DNA of 64,000 nt, taken from Clostridium putrefaciens (GTDB taxonomy: Bacteria > Bacillota > Clostridia > Clostridiales > Clostridiaceae). Made by a program: the position numbers and the translations under genes. Shown here piece after piece: positions 46,391-55,516 of the stretch (positions within the stretch are counted from its first letter, which is position 1; every line of letters starts with the position of its first letter). Under the pieces are notes generated by a model. That model did no database searches. It saw only the letters and a list, made by a program, of their open reading frames with translations, and had not been told where the DNA came from. The stretch lies in assembly GCF_900461105.1 (NCBI RefSeq), contig NZ_UFWZ01000001.1:2879001-2943000 (forward strand). The letters run 5' to 3'.

Positions 46391-46636
46391 ATGATGACTA
46401 TAAGAGATATTATGAAATATATTGAAAGTGAATACAAAGTTATAAACCAGACACCTTGCGAGGTTTGTGGTGGGGAATATTTAACTGAAGATTTAGACAT
46501 AACTTTAGTAGATGGTATTCCATTTGATGTTTGTGATTGTGTATGTGCTAGTTGCGGGTATATAAAATCTTTCATGTTTACCGCGCCATTTGTAGAGGAA
46601 GATAACGGGCTAGAGATAATAAAAAGACTTAATTAA
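46391..46636 (+). CDS. Small Cys-rich (probably zinc-binding) protein
   Basis: I do not recognise this 81-residue protein. It has CEVC (Cys23, 26) and CDCVCASC (Cys48, 50, 52, 55), six cysteines that fit a zinc-ribbon or similar metal site; the order CxxC-N21-CxCxCxxC is unusual. The rest is a short helical N-terminus and an acidic C-terminus. The ATGs at 46391 and 46394 have only a weak AAAGG site further upstream, and a strong terminator follows, so it is probably a monocistronic gene. It could be an adaptor or regulator; no evidence of DNA-binding was found. Confidence 0.6.
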   Translation: MMTIRDIMKYIESEYKVINQTPCEVCGGEYLTEDLDITLVDGIPFDVCDCVCASCGYIKSFMFTAPFVEEDNGLEIIKRLN

Positions 46637-46702
46637 AAACATTACAATTGTAACAATCTACCTATACTCAACTGAAGTTTCTTTGAATAAAATTATAAAT
46701 TT

Positions 46703-46743
46703 AAAAAAGATGATTTCTACATTAATTAGAAACCATCTTTTTT
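46703..46743. terminator. Bidirectional terminator
   Basis: AAAAAAGATGATTTCTA and TAGAAACCATCTTTTTT form a long stem with one mismatch between the small Cys-rich gene and the convergent MATE gene. Confidence 0.8.
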
Positions 46744-46760
46744 ATTACTCTTATTTATGA

Positions 46761-48152
46761 CTAAGCTGACTTAGAGTCTTGTACTATGGACTCATTATGT
46801 GCTATGTTTAAACTTCTCATCTCTTTTACTACTAATATTCCTGTTATAATTGAGGCTAATACATCTGATATAGGTCCAGCAAGCCACACTCCTATAAGAC
46901 CTAACCCTTTTATATTAGGAAGTATAATTAACAATGGAATTAATAAGATTACTTGTCTTAGCATACCTAAAAACATTGCAAGCCTTGACTTACCAACTGC
47001 TTGAAAATAACTTGAACTAACTATTTGAAATCCTATAACCGGCATCATGAATAAATATATCTTTATACCCTGGGTGCCTATTCTTAAAAATTCAGGATCT
47101 TTATTAAAAAAACCAATTATCTTATCTGGAAATGCTTGAATTAATATAAACCCTATAATGGCAATTATAGTTGCTACTGCTACCGCTGTCTTTAAGGTAT
47201 CTTTTACTCTCTTATGGTTTCCTGCTCCATAATTAAATCCGATTATAGGCTGAGATCCTTGATTTAATCCAAACATAGGCATTAAAAATATAAGTGCCAC
47301 ACTATTTATAACCGCCATAGCACCTATAGCTAAATCACCGCCATTAGACTTTAAAGCCTTGTTTGCCGTTATTGCAACTAAACTTGCTGCAATCTGCATG
47401 GAAAAAGGTGCTACACCTATAGAAAATATATTACTTACAACCTTTTTATCTAACTTCATGTTTCTTTTCTTTATCTTTATAGTACTTTTCTTTCCTAAAA
47501 AGTAACTTAATACCCATGTTGCTGAGACTATTTGGGATATAACTGTTGCAATTGCAGCTCCCTTAATTCCCATATTAAATGTAAATATCAATATAGGATC
47601 TAATATAGTATTAATCAATGCTCCTATTAGCATAGTTATCATAGCCATCTTAGGGTTTCCTTCAGCTCTTATAAGACTATTCATAGAAAATGCCATTGAA
47701 TTAAATATGGTTCCCATAATGATTATATCTATATACTCTTTTGCATATCCAAATGTTTCTCCACTCGATCCCAAAACCTTAAGTAATGGTCCAACAAAGA
47801 TAAGACCTAAAATTGTAATTGCTATACTTATTATTACATTTAAAACAAATGCGTTACCTACAATCTTTTCAGCTTCCTTGAACTTCTTTTTACCAAGCTT
47901 TATGGACATAGCTGCCCCAGAACCTATCCCAACTAACATTCCAAAAGCCATTATCATTGTTGTTATAGGTAGTGTTAATCCAACTCCTGTTATAGCTATA
48001 TGCCCTACATCTTTTATATGTCCTATGTAAAGTCTATCTACTATATTATAAAAAGCATTCACTAACATTCCAACAATAGCTGGAATAGAAAATTTAGCAA
48101 GTAGTTCCCCTATTGGCTCTATACCAAGCCTCTTTTGTCTATCAAACTCCAT
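46761..48152 (-). CDS. MATE-family efflux transporter (MepA-like)
   Basis: The 463-residue protein has twelve hydrophobic segments and the DinF/MepA-branch motifs PAIVGMLVNAFYNIVDRLYIG, MLVGIGSGAAMSIKLG, NSLIRAEGNPKMAM and FNYGAGNHKRV. MepA of S. aureus exports tigecycline, biocides and fluoroquinolones. The gene begins one base after the MarR-type regulator gene, so they form one operon, as mepR-mepA do. Palindromes around the operon promoter are the probable target of the regulator. Its substrate is unknown. Confidence 0.92.
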   Translation of the reverse strand: MEFDRQKRLGIEPIGELLAKFSIPAIVGMLVNAFYNIVDRLYIGHIKDVGHIAITGVGLTLPITTMIMAFGMLVGIGSGAAMSIKLGKKKFKEAEKIVGNAFVLNVIISIAITILGLIFVGPLLKVLGSSGETFGYAKEYIDIIIMGTIFNSMAFSMNSLIRAEGNPKMAMITMLIGALINTILDPILIFTFNMGIKGAAIATVISQIVSATWVLSYFLGKKSTIKIKKRNMKLDKKVVSNIFSIGVAPFSMQIAASLVAITANKALKSNGGDLAIGAMAVINSVALIFLMPMFGLNQGSQPIIGFNYGAGNHKRVKDTLKTAVAVATIIAIIGFILIQAFPDKIIGFFNKDPEFLRIGTQGIKIYLFMMPVIGFQIVSSSYFQAVGKSRLAMFLGMLRQVILLIPLLIILPNIKGLGLIGVWLAGPISDVLASIITGILVVKEMRSLNIAHNESIVQDSKSA

Positions 48153-48153
48153 A

Positions 48154-48612
48154 TTATCTCTCCTTTATTAAAACCTCTTTTTGGTTATCAACCATTCTTT
48201 TGAATAAATTTAAAAGAGTATTCTTTTCATCTTCAGTAAAATCCGAGGAAATGATCTTACTCCAGCTTTTTAGTATAACAAAAAATTCATCTTCAATACC
48301 TAAAGCCTTTTCTGTTACAAAAACCTTTCGAATTCTTTTATCCTTTAAATCTACCTCTCTTTTTATATATCCCTCTTCTTCTAACCTTTTTAAGGCTCTT
48401 GCTGTAGTTCCTTTATCCATTAAAAGATTGTTACTTATACATTCTTGGCTAACTCCATTATGTTCAAATACATAAGATAAAAATCCAAATTGTCCACTGC
48501 CTATATTAAATTTAGCAAACTCCTTTGAGTAATGAATTCCACCTAATCTATATAATATTGATATATAATGTCCTATAGTTTTACCATAATAAACTTTATT
48601 ATCTTTACCCAT
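48154..48612 (-). CDS. MarR-family regulator of the MATE pump (MepR-like)
   Basis: The 152-residue winged-helix protein has GQFGFLSYVFEHNGVSQE, the recognition helix MDKGTTARALKRLEEEGY and the wing DLKDKRIRKVFVT. Repressors of this class are released by drugs or metabolites that the controlled pump exports. The start ATG at 48612 is preceded by AGGAGGG; an in-frame ATG 36 bases upstream lies before that site and would place the promoter region in the gene. Two GTTG-N4-5-CAAC palindromes flank the promoter directly upstream, which strongly suggests autoregulation. Confidence 0.9.
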   Translation of the reverse strand: MGKDNKVYYGKTIGHYISILYRLGGIHYSKEFAKFNIGSGQFGFLSYVFEHNGVSQECISNNLLMDKGTTARALKRLEEEGYIKREVDLKDKRIRKVFVTEKALGIEDEFFVILKSWSKIISSDFTEDEKNTLLNLFKRMVDNQKEVLIKER

Positions 48613-48628
48613 AATCCCTCCTAAAAAA

Positions 48629-48684
48629 AATAATAGTTGCATGAGCAACCATTATTTTAATATAAAACAGTTGTTAATGCAACT
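48629..48684 (-). promoter_or_regulatory. marR-MATE promoter with two palindromic operators
   Basis: On the minus strand the -35 TTGCAT and -10 TAAAAT are 17 bases apart (about 48681-48653). One palindrome, AGTTGTTAATGCAACT (48669-48684), covers the -35; another, GTTGC-ATGA-GCAAC (48636-48649), extended by AATAAT/ATTATT arms with one mismatch each (48629-48656), lies at the start of RNA. Both share the GTTGY-N4-GCAAC core, so a dimeric MarR repressor could block the promoter at both sites. Confidence 0.65.
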
Positions 48685-48699
48685 ATAATTTAAAACCTT

Positions 48700-49392
48700 T
48701 TATATCCCTAATGAAAATAAATATATACCAAGAAGAATTATAAGTACTCCAAGAAACAATCTTAATATATTTCCAACTTTAACTGTCTTTGGTGAACTAC
48801 TCAAATGTTCTACAAATCCAACTGAAGTACCTGCTAATATTATTAGAGCGCAATGTCCAAGCGAATACAATAAAAGCATCCCTATACCTAAAGTTATATT
48901 AGCCTTACCTGCAACAAAGGTTAATATAGCTGCTAATACCGGTGTGGCACAAGGTGAAGACAGAGCCCCACCTAAAATACCTAGTACAAAAGCGCCAAAG
49001 AAGCCTTTTCTCTTGTTAGGTATCTTGCAACTATCTTTAGACTTTCCTATATTTACAACTCCCAAAAGTTGTAATCCACTTAATATCATTATACCAGCTA
49101 ATACTATATACCAAAGCCTCCCAGCTCCTGAGAAGAACCTTCCAAGCACTGCAGATAAAACCCCGATTAAAGTGAATGTAAATATAATACCCAAACTAAA
49201 TACTAGTGAATACTTAAACGCAACCTTTTTATCTTTTACTTTATTGCCTTCCATATATCCAACAATTAAAGGTACTGAAGACAATACACAAGGGCTAAAT
49301 GAAGATACGATTCCTGCAACAAAAGACATAACAAGCGCAATCCAAACACTACTACTAATTACATTGTTAAAATCTGAAAGAAAACTATTCAT
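48700..49392 (-). CDS. CcdA-type thiol-disulfide membrane protein
   Basis: The 230-residue, six-helix protein is of the CcdA/DsbD family, which carries reducing power from cytoplasmic thioredoxin across the membrane. The two catalytic cysteines lie at Cys35 in FSPCVLSSVPLI and Cys148 in SSPCATPVLAAI. The length equals typical CcdA. Its start overlaps the end of a membrane-anchored thioredoxin-like gene by 8 bases, so the extracytoplasmic thioredoxin is the likely recipient. In spore formers such pairs act in spore peptidoglycan or oxidative protein repair; cytochrome c maturation genes are not nearby. Confidence 0.92.
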   Translation of the reverse strand: MNSFLSDFNNVISSSVWIALVMSFVAGIVSSFSPCVLSSVPLIVGYMEGNKVKDKKVAFKYSLVFSLGIIFTFTLIGVLSAVLGRFFSGAGRLWYIVLAGIMILSGLQLLGVVNIGKSKDSCKIPNKRKGFFGAFVLGILGGALSSPCATPVLAAILTFVAGKANITLGIGMLLLYSLGHCALIILAGTSVGFVEHLSSSPKTVKVGNILRLFLGVLIILLGIYLFSLGI

Positions 49393-49834
49393 CTGCCACT
49401 ACCCCCATAGAGTTAAATACCTTCTCTATGTCTTCTATTGGAAGCATGCCTTCATATCTGCCCTTTATCTTTTTATCTTTATCAAGAAATATAAATGTAG
49501 GCATAAGTCTTACTTTATATCTTTGTGCTAAATCATTATTCTCTGGTGACTCAATATTTACTTTTTTAACTTTAACCTTATCTCCATATTTATTATGAAA
49601 TTCTTCTAAAATCGGCTCCATGCGCCTACATGCAGGACACGTAGGTGACCCTAGTTCTAAAAGAATTGGTATATCACTATCTTTATCGTCATCCGGGTTA
49701 TACCTTTCAAAAGCTATACCTTTTTTCTCATCCTTGTCTTTAATATTATTTTTATTAGACCCTTTAGCATAATATACACCAAACAGGGCTAAAGCAATTA
49801 CAAGTACTATTAAAAGTTTTATCCATCTTTTCAA
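49385..49834 (-). CDS. Membrane-anchored thioredoxin-like protein
   Basis: The 149-residue protein has an N-terminal membrane anchor (about residues 5-23) and an outward-facing thioredoxin domain with the active CPAC (Cys66-Cys69) in ELGSPTCPACRRMEP, the cis-Pro in RLMPTFIFLD and LGS..; the CPxC rather than CGPC type suggests a reductase with special redox potential. The start is TTG at 49834 with GGAAG eight bases upstream. The overlapping ccdA gene provides the electrons, forming a two-protein reducing module of the outer membrane face. Confidence 0.9.
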   Translation of the reverse strand: MKRWIKLLIVLVIALALFGVYYAKGSNKNNIKDKDEKKGIAFERYNPDDDKDSDIPILLELGSPTCPACRRMEPILEEFHNKYGDKVKVKKVNIESPENNDLAQRYKVRLMPTFIFLDKDKKIKGRYEGMLPIEDIEKVFNSMGVVADE

Positions 49835-49970
49835 ATTAACACTTCCTTTCTATACCCTCATACGGTATATATTAAAGTAAAGTGAGTACTATGTCAATTA
49901 ATTAAAATATATAAGTATATCTTTTAATTAGAAATTAGTTGAATTTATTATTGAAATTTATCTTTATTAA

Positions 49971-50014
49971 AAAAGGTTAGTAAAAATGCATTAATACATT
50001 TTTACTAACCTTTT
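49971..50014. terminator. Terminator downstream of ccpA
   Basis: AAAAGGTTAGTAAAAATG and CATTTTTACTAACCTTTT form a perfect 18-bp stem with an eight-base loop, immediately past the ccpA stop codon. Confidence 0.9.
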
Positions 50015-50016
50015 AA

Positions 50017-51021
50017 TTACTTTTTACAAGAATCTCTTTCCACTAATATATATGGAAGTTCAAAATGCTTTTGATCTAATTCTTTTTCTTTATTATTTAC
50101 AAGTTTTATAAGCATTCTCATAGCTACAGACCCCATATCATACATTGGCTGAGATATAGTTGTAAGCTTTGGATAAAATATAGATGCTAAGTATAAATCA
50201 TTAAAACCTACTACATCAATATCCTCTGGAACTAATATACCTTTCGATCTTAGTGCATTTATAGCCCCCATAGCAATCTCATCTGACGCACAAAATATAG
50301 CATCTATATTTTCCTTTTCTATAAACTTTTCCACTCCTTCATAGCCTGTTTGAGCTTTTAAGTCCCCAAAGTGTACTAAATCTTCATTAAAGCTTAATTC
50401 ACTTTGTTGTATAGCTTCTTTATATCCAAAATACCTTAAACTCCAAGCATTCTTAACATTTTTAGGAGTACCTATGTAAGCTATACTTTTATTGCCTTTA
50501 TCTATAAGATACCTTGTAGCATCATAAGACGCCTGTTTATTATCTATTGTCACACTCGGAAGATCTCCTTCCTCATCCTTACTTTCTACAAGCACTGTAG
50601 AAAGTTCCAATTCTTTTATAAGGTCTAAAATCTCCGGCTCAAGGGAAGTACTCATATATAATACTCCATCTATCATTTTTTCCTTTAGAACCCTTAAGTA
50701 TTCCTTTTCCTTTTCTAAATCAGAATCGGAATTACAGAGCATTACATTGTAATCATATATGTTAGCTACATCCTCTATACCCCTTACTATTTCTGGGTAG
50801 AACTGATTAGATATGTCTGGTATTAATATACCTATAGTTTTTGTCTTTTGCGTCTTTAAACTCCTAGCTACTATGTTTGGTCTATATGCTAACTTTTTTA
50901 TAGCCTCTACCACTTTCTTTTTCGTGTCCTCATTTACAACGTCTACATCGTTTAATACTCTTGAAACTGTAGCAATCGATACTCCTGCTTCTCTAGCTAC
51001 ATCCTTAATTGAAGATGCCAT
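50017..51021 (-). CDS. ccpA: Catabolite control protein A (LacI family)
   Basis: CcpA binds cre sites with Hpr-Ser46-P and mediates carbon catabolite control. The 334-residue protein has an N-terminal LacI helix-turn-helix (about 1-50, IKDVAREAGVSIATVSRVLN, hinge RPNIVARSLK) and a periplasmic-binding-like effector domain with TIGILIPDISNQFYPEIVRG and ASDEIAMGAINAL. CcpA-like length, the NVVNE-hinge type sequence, and a position directly after ileS as in C. acetobutylicum favour CcpA over a sugar-specific LacI repressor. GAGGAGG precedes the ATG. Confidence 0.85.
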   Translation of the reverse strand: MASSIKDVAREAGVSIATVSRVLNDVDVVNEDTKKKVVEAIKKLAYRPNIVARSLKTQKTKTIGILIPDISNQFYPEIVRGIEDVANIYDYNVMLCNSDSDLEKEKEYLRVLKEKMIDGVLYMSTSLEPEILDLIKELELSTVLVESKDEEGDLPSVTIDNKQASYDATRYLIDKGNKSIAYIGTPKNVKNAWSLRYFGYKEAIQQSELSFNEDLVHFGDLKAQTGYEGVEKFIEKENIDAIFCASDEIAMGAINALRSKGILVPEDIDVVGFNDLYLASIFYPKLTTISQPMYDMGSVAMRMLIKLVNNKEKELDQKHFELPYILVERDSCKK

Positions 51022-51385
51022 ATCTTTTCCTCCTCTTTTATAACAATCTATGTTTTCTTAATATGTAATGGATTATTCATAATTAATATTTTACACATAT
51101 ATTTAAATTTTAAAAATAAAGTTATATACTTCATAAGTGAAATTTATCATTCGTAATACTATTAGTAAGGTCTCAATCCAAATAACATTTCATTGTATTT
51201 AGCAATATTATACCATATATTCTTATTATCCGTACTTTTTCATTTATAATACCACTTTATGAATTAAATAATCTGTAAGAGAATTAATTCGCTTACAGAT
51301 TATTTTTAATTCTTACCCTATTATCTACATTACATATTTAATTTCAACATTCTAGGGTAGATTCATTAAAAGCTTTTTAATTTAT
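51022..51385. other. Intergenic region ccpA / ileS
   Basis: The 364-base stretch holds the ccpA upstream region. A stem AATAATCTGTAAG/CTTACAGATTATT (51267-51304) with a TTTTTAA tail on one side and a weak T tract on the other should end the ileS transcript. The remainder is AT-rich with no supported ORF; I could not fix the ccpA promoter by eye. Confidence 0.5.
51267..51304. terminator. Terminator after ileS
   Basis: A perfect 13-bp stem with a 12-base loop lies about 80 bases past the ileS stop codon, before ccpA. Confidence 0.7.
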
Positions 51386-54300
51386 CTATCTAACTACAGC
51401 AATATCTAACTCTTCACCATTTATATTAAATGTATTATAATTAGCCTCTTCGCTATATATTATTTTTTGTGATAAAGTTTCTCGCTTTATTACTTCCTCA
51501 AATTTCTTTACAACTAGGAGTAGTCTTTCATTGTTAGATACATATAATATTATCTTGTCTGCAACTTCAAATCCACTTTCTTTTCTAATGTTTTGAATCT
51601 TGCTTATTATCTCTCTTAAGTGACCCTCTTCTTTTAATTCCTCTGAAATAGTAGTATCTAAAACTACACCTATTTGTTCCTCACCTGCAAATGCAAAACC
51701 TTCAAGTCCTTGCATTGTAACTAGTAAATTGTTAGAATCTAACACTATTTCTGTTTCATTGACATTTATAGTTACAGTTCCTCCACTTTGTATTGTTCCT
51801 GCAAATTCCATTTGGTTTCTTGAAGCCATTTCCTTTTTTATTCCAGGTATAAGCTTACCATAAGGCTTTCCTAGCACAGGTAAATTTGGTTTTAATTCAA
51901 AGTTAACATATTCAGACAGGTCAGCACCAAATTCTACTACCTTTATATTAAGCTCATCTTTTATGATACTTCCATAATATGTTGGTAAAGATGTAGTATT
52001 TATAAGCATCTTGGATAATGGCTGCCTGTTTTTTATATTAGCACCATTTCTAGCACTTCTGCCTAACTTTACTATCTTATATGCCATATCCATTTCTCTT
52101 TCAAGACCTTCATCTACTAACTGCTCATTATATTCTGGCCATGAGCAAAGGTGTAAACTTTCCTTAGCATCTTTGTCAAAGCTAACCACAAGATTTTGAT
52201 ATATTTCTTCTGTCATAAACGGAATAAATGGAGCTGATACTTTACAAACTGTTACAATCACATTATAAAGAGTCATATATGCTCCTATTTTATCATCCGT
52301 AAGATCTTCACTCCAATATCTAGACCTATTTCTTCTTACATACCAATTAGATAATTCATCTACAAACCCTTCTATAGCTAAAGCTGCCTGAGTTATTTTG
52401 TAACCTTCAAGGTTCACATCCACAGTTTTTACTAAGGTATTTAATTTAGATATTATCCATTTATCCATTATGTTTTCTGATTTAAAGTCCTTATATTTCA
52501 TTGGATTAAACTGATCTATTTCTGCGTATAAAACATAAAATGAATATACATTCCATAACGTACTAAGGAACTTTCTTTGAGCTTCTGCCACGTCATCTTT
52601 TGAAAATCTTGTTGGAAGCCATGGTGCACTCGCAGTATAGAAATGCCATCTTGTAGCATCTGCTCCTTGACTTTCTATAACTTCAACAGGATCTACAACA
52701 TTCCCCTTATGTTTTGACATCTTTATTCCCTTTTTATCTAGAACGTGTCCTAATACCACACTGTTTTCAAAAGGTATTTCATCAAATACAGCTGTTGATA
52801 TAGCAATAAGTGTATAAAACCAACCTCTTGTTTGGTCTACAGCCTCCGATATAAATTGTGCAGGGAAATTAGCTTCAAATAACTCTTTGTTTTCAAAAGG
52901 ATAGTGATGTTGTGCAAAAGGCATGGATCCAGAATCAAACCAGCAGTCTATAACCTCATGAGTCCTAACCATATCCTTCCCACAGTTTTCACATTTTAAA
53001 TGTACATTATCTATATAAGGTTTATGAAGTTCTATGCCTTCTGGTACATTTATACCCTTATTTTTTAACTCCTCAATACTTCCTATACACTCTCTATGAC
53101 CACATTCACATTCCCATATTGGAAGAGGTGTTCCCCAGTATCTGTCCCTTGATATTCCCCAATCAATAACATTTTCTAAGAATTTTCCCATTCTTCCTGT
53201 TCTTATATTATCTGGATGCCAGTGTATCTTGTCATTATTCTCCATTAACTTTTCTCTTAAAGCAGTAGTTTTTACAAACCAGCTTTCTTTTGGATAATAT
53301 AAAAGTGGTGTATCACATCTCCAGCAATGTGGATAAGAGTGGGTGAACTTTTCTGACTTAAATAACATTCCGTTGTCTTTCATATATTCAAGTATTTTAG
53401 GATCAGCCTTTTTAACAAAAATGCCCTTCCAAGGTTCAACACAATCCATAAACTTACCTTCAGTATCAACCAAATTTATAAGTGGTAAGTTATGAGCCTT
53501 ACATACCATGCTATCATCTTCACCATAAGCAGGGGCCGTATGAACTATACCTGTACCATCAGTTAACGTTACAAAGTCTCCATGTATTATAAAGAATGCC
53601 TTTTCTTCTGGAGTATAGAACTTAAATAACTGCTCATATTCAAGTCCTAATATTTCTTCCCCCTTAAATTCCTTCACTAATTCATATTCTACATCTCCAA
53701 TTACAGAGTGTATAAGATCCTTTGCCAATATATAATATTCTTCTCCAACCTTAATCTCAGCATAGTTATACTTCTTGTTTATAGCAAGAGCTACATTAGA
53801 AGGTAGTGTCCAAGGAGTTGTTGTCCAAGCTAATATATATTTATTTTCTTCTCCCTTAACTTTAAACTTAGTTACTGCTGTAGACTCTTTTACATCTTTA
53901 TAACCCTGTGCTACTTCATGAGATGATAAGCTAGTTCCACATCTTGGACAGTAAGGCATTACCTTGTGACCTTTATATAAAAGATCCTTTTTCCACATCT
54001 GATTTAAAGCCCACCAAACTGACTCTATGTAATTGTTATGATAAGTTACATAAGGACTATCCATATCCACCCAAAACCCTATTTTTTCAGACATCTCTTT
54101 CCACATACTTGAATAAGTAAAAACACTTTCCTTACATTCATGTATAAACTTTTCTACTCCATATTCTTCGATACCTTGTTTACCAGTTATACCTAGTTTC
54201 TTTTCTATTTCAAGCTCTACCGGAAGACCATGCGTATCCCAACCAGCTTTTCTTAAAACCTTATACCCCTTCATAACCTTATATCTTGGAATAAGATCTT

Positions 54301-54493
54301 TCATAACTCTAGTTAAAACGTGACCTATATGTGGCTTACCATTTGCTGTTGGAGGGCCATCATAAAATGTGAAATACCTTCCGTCTTCATTTAAATCAAA
54401 ATTCTTTTGAATAACATCTTTTTCTTTCCAAAGCTTTAGTACACTCTTTTCCATGTCAACAAAACTTTTTGTTGGATCAATCTTTTTGTACAT
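51386..54493 (-). CDS. ileS: Isoleucyl-tRNA synthetase (long, type 2-like)
   Basis: The 1,035-residue class I enzyme charges tRNA-Ile and edits misactivated valine. It has the HIGH motif [14 protein letters not shown] (about 50-63), [10 protein letters not shown], a CP1 editing domain (about 190-400, [12 protein letters not shown]), zinc-knuckle cysteines, KMSKH in [15 protein letters not shown], and a long C-terminal extension with a tRNA-binding helical part and a beta-rich tail. The length and KMSKH motif place it with the longer type 2/eukaryote-like clade typical of clostridia. A T-box and strong promoter lie upstream. Confidence 0.97.
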   Translation of the reverse strand: MYKKIDPTKSFVDMEKSVLKLWKEKDVIQKNFDLNEDGRYFTFYDGPPTANGKPHIGHVLTRVMKDLIPRYKVMKGYKVLRKAGWDTHGLPVELEIEKKLGITGKQGIEEYGVEKFIHECKESVFTYSSMWKEMSEKIGFWVDMDSPYVTYHNNYIESVWWALNQMWKKDLLYKGHKVMPYCPRCGTSLSSHEVAQGYKDVKESTAVTKFKVKGEENKYILAWTTTPWTLPSNVALAINKKYNYAEIKVGEEYYILAKDLIHSVIGDVEYELVKEFKGEEILGLEYEQLFKFYTPEEKAFFIIHGDFVTLTDGTGIVHTAPAYGEDDSMVCKAHNLPLINLVDTEGKFMDCVEPWKGIFVKKADPKILEYMKDNGMLFKSEKFTHSYPHCWRCDTPLLYYPKESWFVKTTALREKLMENNDKIHWHPDNIRTGRMGKFLENVIDWGISRDRYWGTPLPIWECECGHRECIGSIEELKNKGINVPEGIELHKPYIDNVHLKCENCGKDMVRTHEVIDCWFDSGSMPFAQHHYPFENKELFEANFPAQFISEAVDQTRGWFYTLIAISTAVFDEIPFENSVVLGHVLDKKGIKMSKHKGNVVDPVEVIESQGADATRWHFYTASAPWLPTRFSKDDVAEAQRKFLSTLWNVYSFYVLYAEIDQFNPMKYKDFKSENIMDKWIISKLNTLVKTVDVNLEGYKITQAALAIEGFVDELSNWYVRRNRSRYWSEDLTDDKIGAYMTLYNVIVTVCKVSAPFIPFMTEEIYQNLVVSFDKDAKESLHLCSWPEYNEQLVDEGLEREMDMAYKIVKLGRSARNGANIKNRQPLSKMLINTTSLPTYYGSIIKDELNIKVVEFGADLSEYVNFELKPNLPVLGKPYGKLIPGIKKEMASRNQMEFAGTIQSGGTVTINVNETEIVLDSNNLLVTMQGLEGFAFAGEEQIGVVLDTTISEELKEEGHLREIISKIQNIRKESGFEVADKIILYVSNNERLLLVVKKFEEVIKRETLSQKIIYSEEANYNTFNINGEELDIAVVR

Positions 54494-54576
54494 TTTAAAT
54501 CTCCTTCCTATTTCATATATCTTTTATTTTAAATTTTATTTACTAAGTTATAAGCCTTTTAAAGTTAATACAAATA

Positions 54577-54907
54577 AAAAAACTCCATCCAACAGGACGA
54601 AGTTAAATTCGTTATACCACCTATAAAGGTTCGGCCAATAATATAAAATCAGCCAAAGTAACTCAAGTACATAAACAGATATCCCAAATCTAAAGTTTGG
54701 TGATAGCTTCTTACTCATCCATATTTATGAAGATGAGTCCTTTAATAATACTCTATCCTTTAACGCAGGCTTACGAGCAAGCTTACTTATATTTCTGCCG
54801 CCAACTCCTAGGTGATCTTCTTTAAGTTCTTCCTATGACTTCCCACCTAACGCCACTCTCTTCAAAGATTAAACTTAAATACTTTTCCTATTCATAGTTT
54901 TTAATTA
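54577..54907 (-). promoter_or_regulatory. T-box leader (tRNA-Ile) of ileS
   Basis: On the minus strand the leader shows GAAGAGAGTGGCGTTAGG (Stem I distal motif), AAAGAAGATCACCTAGGAG with the specifier ATC (54816-54814) followed by a purine, and the antiterminator bulge TGGTATA (54619-54613), whose U is right for A73 of tRNA-Ile. The upper antiterminator stem ACGAA/TTCGT and the terminator ACTTCGTCC/GGATGGAGT (about 54577-54603) with seven Ts overlap as required. The RNA begins at about 54907. Confidence 0.9.
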
Positions 54908-54913
54908 TCCTTA

Positions 54914-54942
54914 ATTATATTGTAAGTACTATGCATTGTCAA
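54914..54942 (-). promoter_or_regulatory. Consensus sigma-A promoter of ileS T-box
   Basis: TTGACA (54942-54937), 17 bases, TATAAT (54919-54914): a perfect consensus, directly downstream of the copy B RNA-like element. It means ileS does not depend on transcription through copy B. Confidence 0.85.
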
Positions 54943-54960
54943 TCACAATATTGCGAATAG

Positions 54961-55125
54961 TTTTTTATCCGATGGCTACCATCCGTAACACCACTCTCCT
55001 CTTCAAGGTGGGGGATGACGGCTGCTACGCCCCTTTATAAGTTCTTCTAGCCTTTGATGGAGAGATGTATTCCTTATAAGCAAACTCCACATGAGTCTAA
55101 AAATCACTTGATACTATTTCTGACT
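54961..55125 (-). ncRNA. Structured RNA-like element, copy B (unassigned)
   Basis: This is the second copy of the element at 17,811-17,976. Blocks CAAGTGATT, CATGTGGAGTTTGCTTATAA, GAATACATCTCTCCATC, TAGAAGAACTTAT, GTCATCC and GTTACGGATGGTAGC are the same as in copy A, in the same order and at almost the same spacing. Its -10 TATAAT (55137-55132) lies 21 bases before the shared block, against 22 in copy A. The stems CATCC/GGATG and TGGAG/CTCCA are kept, and the closing TGAT/AUCG changes relative to A while still pairing (with a G-U). The 3' end is not followed by a T run but by GGATAAAAAA. Confidence 0.7.
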
Positions 55126-55137
55126 ACTAAAATTATA

Positions 55138-55516
55138 ATCTAACAAACATTGACTATTTTATATTAATCAAAGTATTAATAACTAATTTTAAGAACTCTC
55201 TTCTTTATTGTATTGCACTTTTGTGAAATCCATTACAATATAAATCAATACAGTATTTGATACAAATCATTATAAATCAACGGGCTATCGCCCTAAAAAA
55301 CTTTCAAGTGCTAAACTTCTGAACTTCTGTTATGAATATGGAATTAAAATTGATCTTATGCTATAATTCATTATATATTTACAATAATTTTAAGTCTCTC
55401 AAAAAACAACAGTTCAATATGCAAAATAAACTAGCATATTGATTTTTTTTGAATATATCCTATATTAACGTTAAAAATAAACCTTGTTATAATTCAATAT
55501 TAAAGGGGGATTTTCT
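55138..55516. other. Intergenic stretch upstream of the DUF5673-like gene
   Basis: About 380 bases with strong AT bias. GGGC-TATC-GCCC (near 55280-55295) could form a small hairpin but lacks a T run on its plus-strand side. A 36-codon plus-strand frame near 55,330 has no ribosome binding site. I see no other supported feature; a promoter for the next gene is presumably here. Confidence 0.3.

Noticed and set aside
46642-46653. Perfect palindrome TTACAATTGTAA after the Cys-rich gene, as an operator
   Set aside because: It lies downstream of the stop codon between convergent genes, so a regulatory role is unlikely; palindromes of this size are common at such AT content.
55270-55300. GGGC-TATC-GCCC hairpin as a terminator
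   Set aside because: Only four base pairs and no T run on either side; no gene ends there.
55328-55440. 36-codon plus-strand frame starting at ATG near 55,331
   Set aside because: No ribosome binding site and no conserved feature; chance frame in AT-rich DNA.
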